64,000 nucleotides of DNA from Cyanophora paradoxa (Eukaryota; Glaucocystophyceae; Cyanophorales; Cyanophoraceae). Positions 62,201 to 64,000 of the stretch are shown one piece after another. Position 1 is the first letter of the stretch. Each line of letters begins with the position of its first letter. The stretch spans positions 1-64,000 of the forward strand of contig QPMI01000470.1 of NCBI GenBank assembly GCA_004431415.1. The letters run 5' to 3'. The position numbers and the translations under genes are program-made. The notes below the pieces were generated by a model. It did not search any database. It was given only the letters and a program-made list of their open reading frames with translations, and was not told where the DNA came from.

Positions 62201-64000
62201 GAGTACCTCCGCGGCGGCGCCGCGAGCGGGCACACGCTCCTGGTCGAGGGCGGACGGGGCTCGGGGAAGAGCACGTTCGGTGAGCGCGCGCCCGATCGCG
62301 AGTTTGAATTTCCTGAATTTCGAGCATCGCCCACCGCAGTGGCGGAGGCGGAGCGGCTGTGCGAGGTCATCGACCTCCCGTTCCTGAGCCTGCAGCCCGA
62401 CCCCAAGGAGGTACTCTCGCTGTCAATGTCCCTTGCAGCCGACGCCGGCGCTGACGTCGACGTCATTGTCGGTTTCATTCCGCTTATACGAACTTCTATT
62501 TGATTTTAATATTTAATTCACAAAGATTCTTATAAGACTTTTTCATTATTGGTATATGACCTAAGGATGGCAGATGCACCCGTACGAGGCCGTGCGGCTG
62601 CTGCTGCGGGGGCTCATGCTGCCCGAGGGGCGGAGCCGGCTGCACTCGAGCGCCACCGAGCTCGAGGCGGCTGCGGTGAACGCCGGCGCCGGCGCGGGCC
62701 ACTCGCGCACGCAAAGCGTCTCCGAGATCGCTGCGGAAGCCATGGCCAACGCCGACCGACGACGACGGGCGTCGACGTCGGCGGGAATTTCCATGGAAGC
62801 ATGGCTCCAGTCCGCGGGGGAGGCGTCGGTCCCGCCCTCGCCGCAGGGTTCGAATTCCGCTGTCGCCGGCCCCGGCGGCGCCGGCGGCGCCGGCCCCGGC
62901 CTTGGCAGCCCGCGGGCTTCGACCGGCTCGGAAACGCGCGCAGTGCGGATCCTCGGACGCAGTCCGAGCTCGGTGGGGAGCCCCAAGAGTCAGGGCCAGC
63001 AGCGCGGCACCGGCAGCCCCCGTACCTCGACGGAAATTCGGCTGTTTCCAGGGCGCAGCGCTAGCCCGGGCCGGGGTAGCCCGCGGCACGGGCTCGAGGC
63101 CCGCGGGGGCTTCTTCTTGAGCTCTTTGTCTCCAGCTGCCATGGCCGGCCGCGGCCTGCCCGGCGGCGATCGCGACCCGCGGCCCGTCGAGTTTGACACG
63201 GAGGACCAGTTGGGCGATTTCGAGCGCGAATGCGGCCCTTCCTCGCAATCCGACGGCAGGGGCATCGAATCGTGGCTGGAGCCGCCCTCGTGCCGCTCGG
63301 CGTCGGCGGAGTCGCCCGCAGGCAGCTCGCCCCGGCCGGCCGCGGGCCAGCCCCAGAGCCGCCGCGGGCCCGGGCCCCGCCTCTCGTCCTTCGGCGACGG
63401 CAAGCTATTTATAGACGCCCTCGAGTTTCTGAAGCGCGTGGACATGCCCCTCGCCACCGGACGAAACGCTCAGGCCCGCGAAAGTTTACTTGCGAAATCC
63501 GCAATCGCCTTCGTTTTCGCGCTAATTAATTTCGCAGGTGATCGTTCGGCTCCTGCGCGACGGTATTTTCTTCCCTTCCACAACGTCTGCGGAGGGCTCG
63601 AGCTCGCACTTTCCCCCTGGCCCCGGCTCGAATGCTTCCTCGTCGGCCGCCCGGCGCCGCCGCTCCCTAGCCGCCTACAGCGGCGCCGGCGTACCCTCCC
63701 CGGCCGGCAGCGAGAGGCGCGCCTCGGGCGACGCTCGCGCCGCCACCGCTGCGGGCCTCGTCGACTTCCAAATGGCCGACTCCTCGGAGGGGCACCGCGT
63801 TTTCTCGTTCCTCTGCCGCCTTCTCGAGGTGCTCACCTGCGCCTTGAGCCCACGCCCGCCGGTGCCTTGGAGTGAGCGGGGTGGTGCGCAGGGGGTGGCG
63901 CGGAGCTCCGGAGCGCTCGTCATCGTGGACGGTTAGCCCTGCGCGCGCTACGCGCGATCGCGACGTCGATCGCGACGCCCTGCGCCCGGCACTTTAAAAT
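59209..64000 (+). CDS. Soluble-type (ADCY10-like) adenylyl cyclase with AAA/STAND ATPase domain, 3' end outside window
   Basis: Plus-strand exons give two class III cyclase domains and a P-loop ATPase, the ADCY10 layout. Domain 1: DLNGELNAYFSRIFRIVKKH (59269-59324), VYAVEELDLAAAARSALRIA (about 59690), VFGDPLSRLSRGNGLVKPRQ and ICLAPEV (60080-60160). Domain 2: SEVRSVVCACVRLDAAE (60900), FQLVASAVSGMGGVLRDVSF (61110), WGAVGVPRPEDAFRAVSAAL (61355), VSVGVASGPVFTGVVGDEAA, LGRPVSSAFRLMLAAAGSVV (about 61710). Introns supported by this continuity: 61184-61354, 61480-61541, one from GTCCGCC to CGCAG near 61628-61697, one GTGAGCG...CGCAG near 62279-62340, and GTACTC...GGCAG at 62410-62571. Walker A is GGRGSGKST (62249-62275). 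A Ser/Pro-rich segment follows, and ALVIVD at 63915-63932 is the probable Walker B. Such enzymes make cAMP in response to bicarbonate, calcium or ATP in animals; that regulation is not shown here. Confidence 0.85.

Overview
The window looks like nuclear DNA of a photosynthetic eukaryote with a GC-rich genome. It has a eukaryotic tRNA-Cys with internal promoter boxes, many short spliceosomal introns, an LTR retrotransposon, a LINE, two hAT-type MITEs, and nuclear genes for NAF1, a soluble-type adenylyl cyclase and two apparently plastid-targeted proteins. Both plastid candidates start Met-Ala-Phe with no signal peptide in front. A phenylalanine near the start of the transit peptide is a known trait of glaucophytes (Cyanophora), so a glaucophyte is my best guess. 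This is an inference.

Layout. 0.4-1.1 kb: a cytidine-deaminase-like gene (minus). 1.8 kb: tRNA-Cys. 2.5-10.7 kb: a 4.08-kb direct tandem duplication that includes part of an LTR retrotransposon. Its complete end (5' LTR 8109, 3' LTR to 12931, 4-bp target duplication) lacks reverse transcriptase. 12.9-14.5 kb and 23.7-25.4 kb (both minus): the C-terminal and N-terminal halves of an LRR-ankyrin gene, separated by a 9.2-kb LINE (endonuclease, RT, RNase H, minus strand). 25.9-28.7 kb (plus): an uninterrupted paralogue of the same gene, head to head with the split copy. The two genes form a large inverted duplication, and the plus copy shows the empty insertion sites.

29.6-30.6 kb: a coiled-coil gene with a degenerate RING finger. 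31.1-34.7 kb (minus): a DUF819 membrane protein. 35.0-36.9 kb (minus): an indole-3-glycerol-phosphate-synthase-like protein lacking several active-site residues. 37.1-40.6 kb (plus): NAF1, divergent from the previous gene over 206 bp. 40.9-43.5 kb (minus): a secreted protein, convergent with NAF1. 45.7-47.3 kb (minus): a Cys-rich protein of unknown function. 47-58 kb: mostly gene-poor DNA made of short self-complementary words, with a 140-bp minisatellite and two MITEs (54.3 and 56.6 kb). About 59.2 kb to the window end: an adenylyl cyclase of the soluble/ADCY10 type, cut by the window edge.

Two signals run through the window. Introns fall into classes with very extended donors: one is GTACCCC, the other GTTCGAATTCG-like. 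Several long introns contain a second copy of their own exon-end plus donor. Exon structures were inferred by eye from reading-frame continuity and family similarity, so most gene boundaries are approximate.
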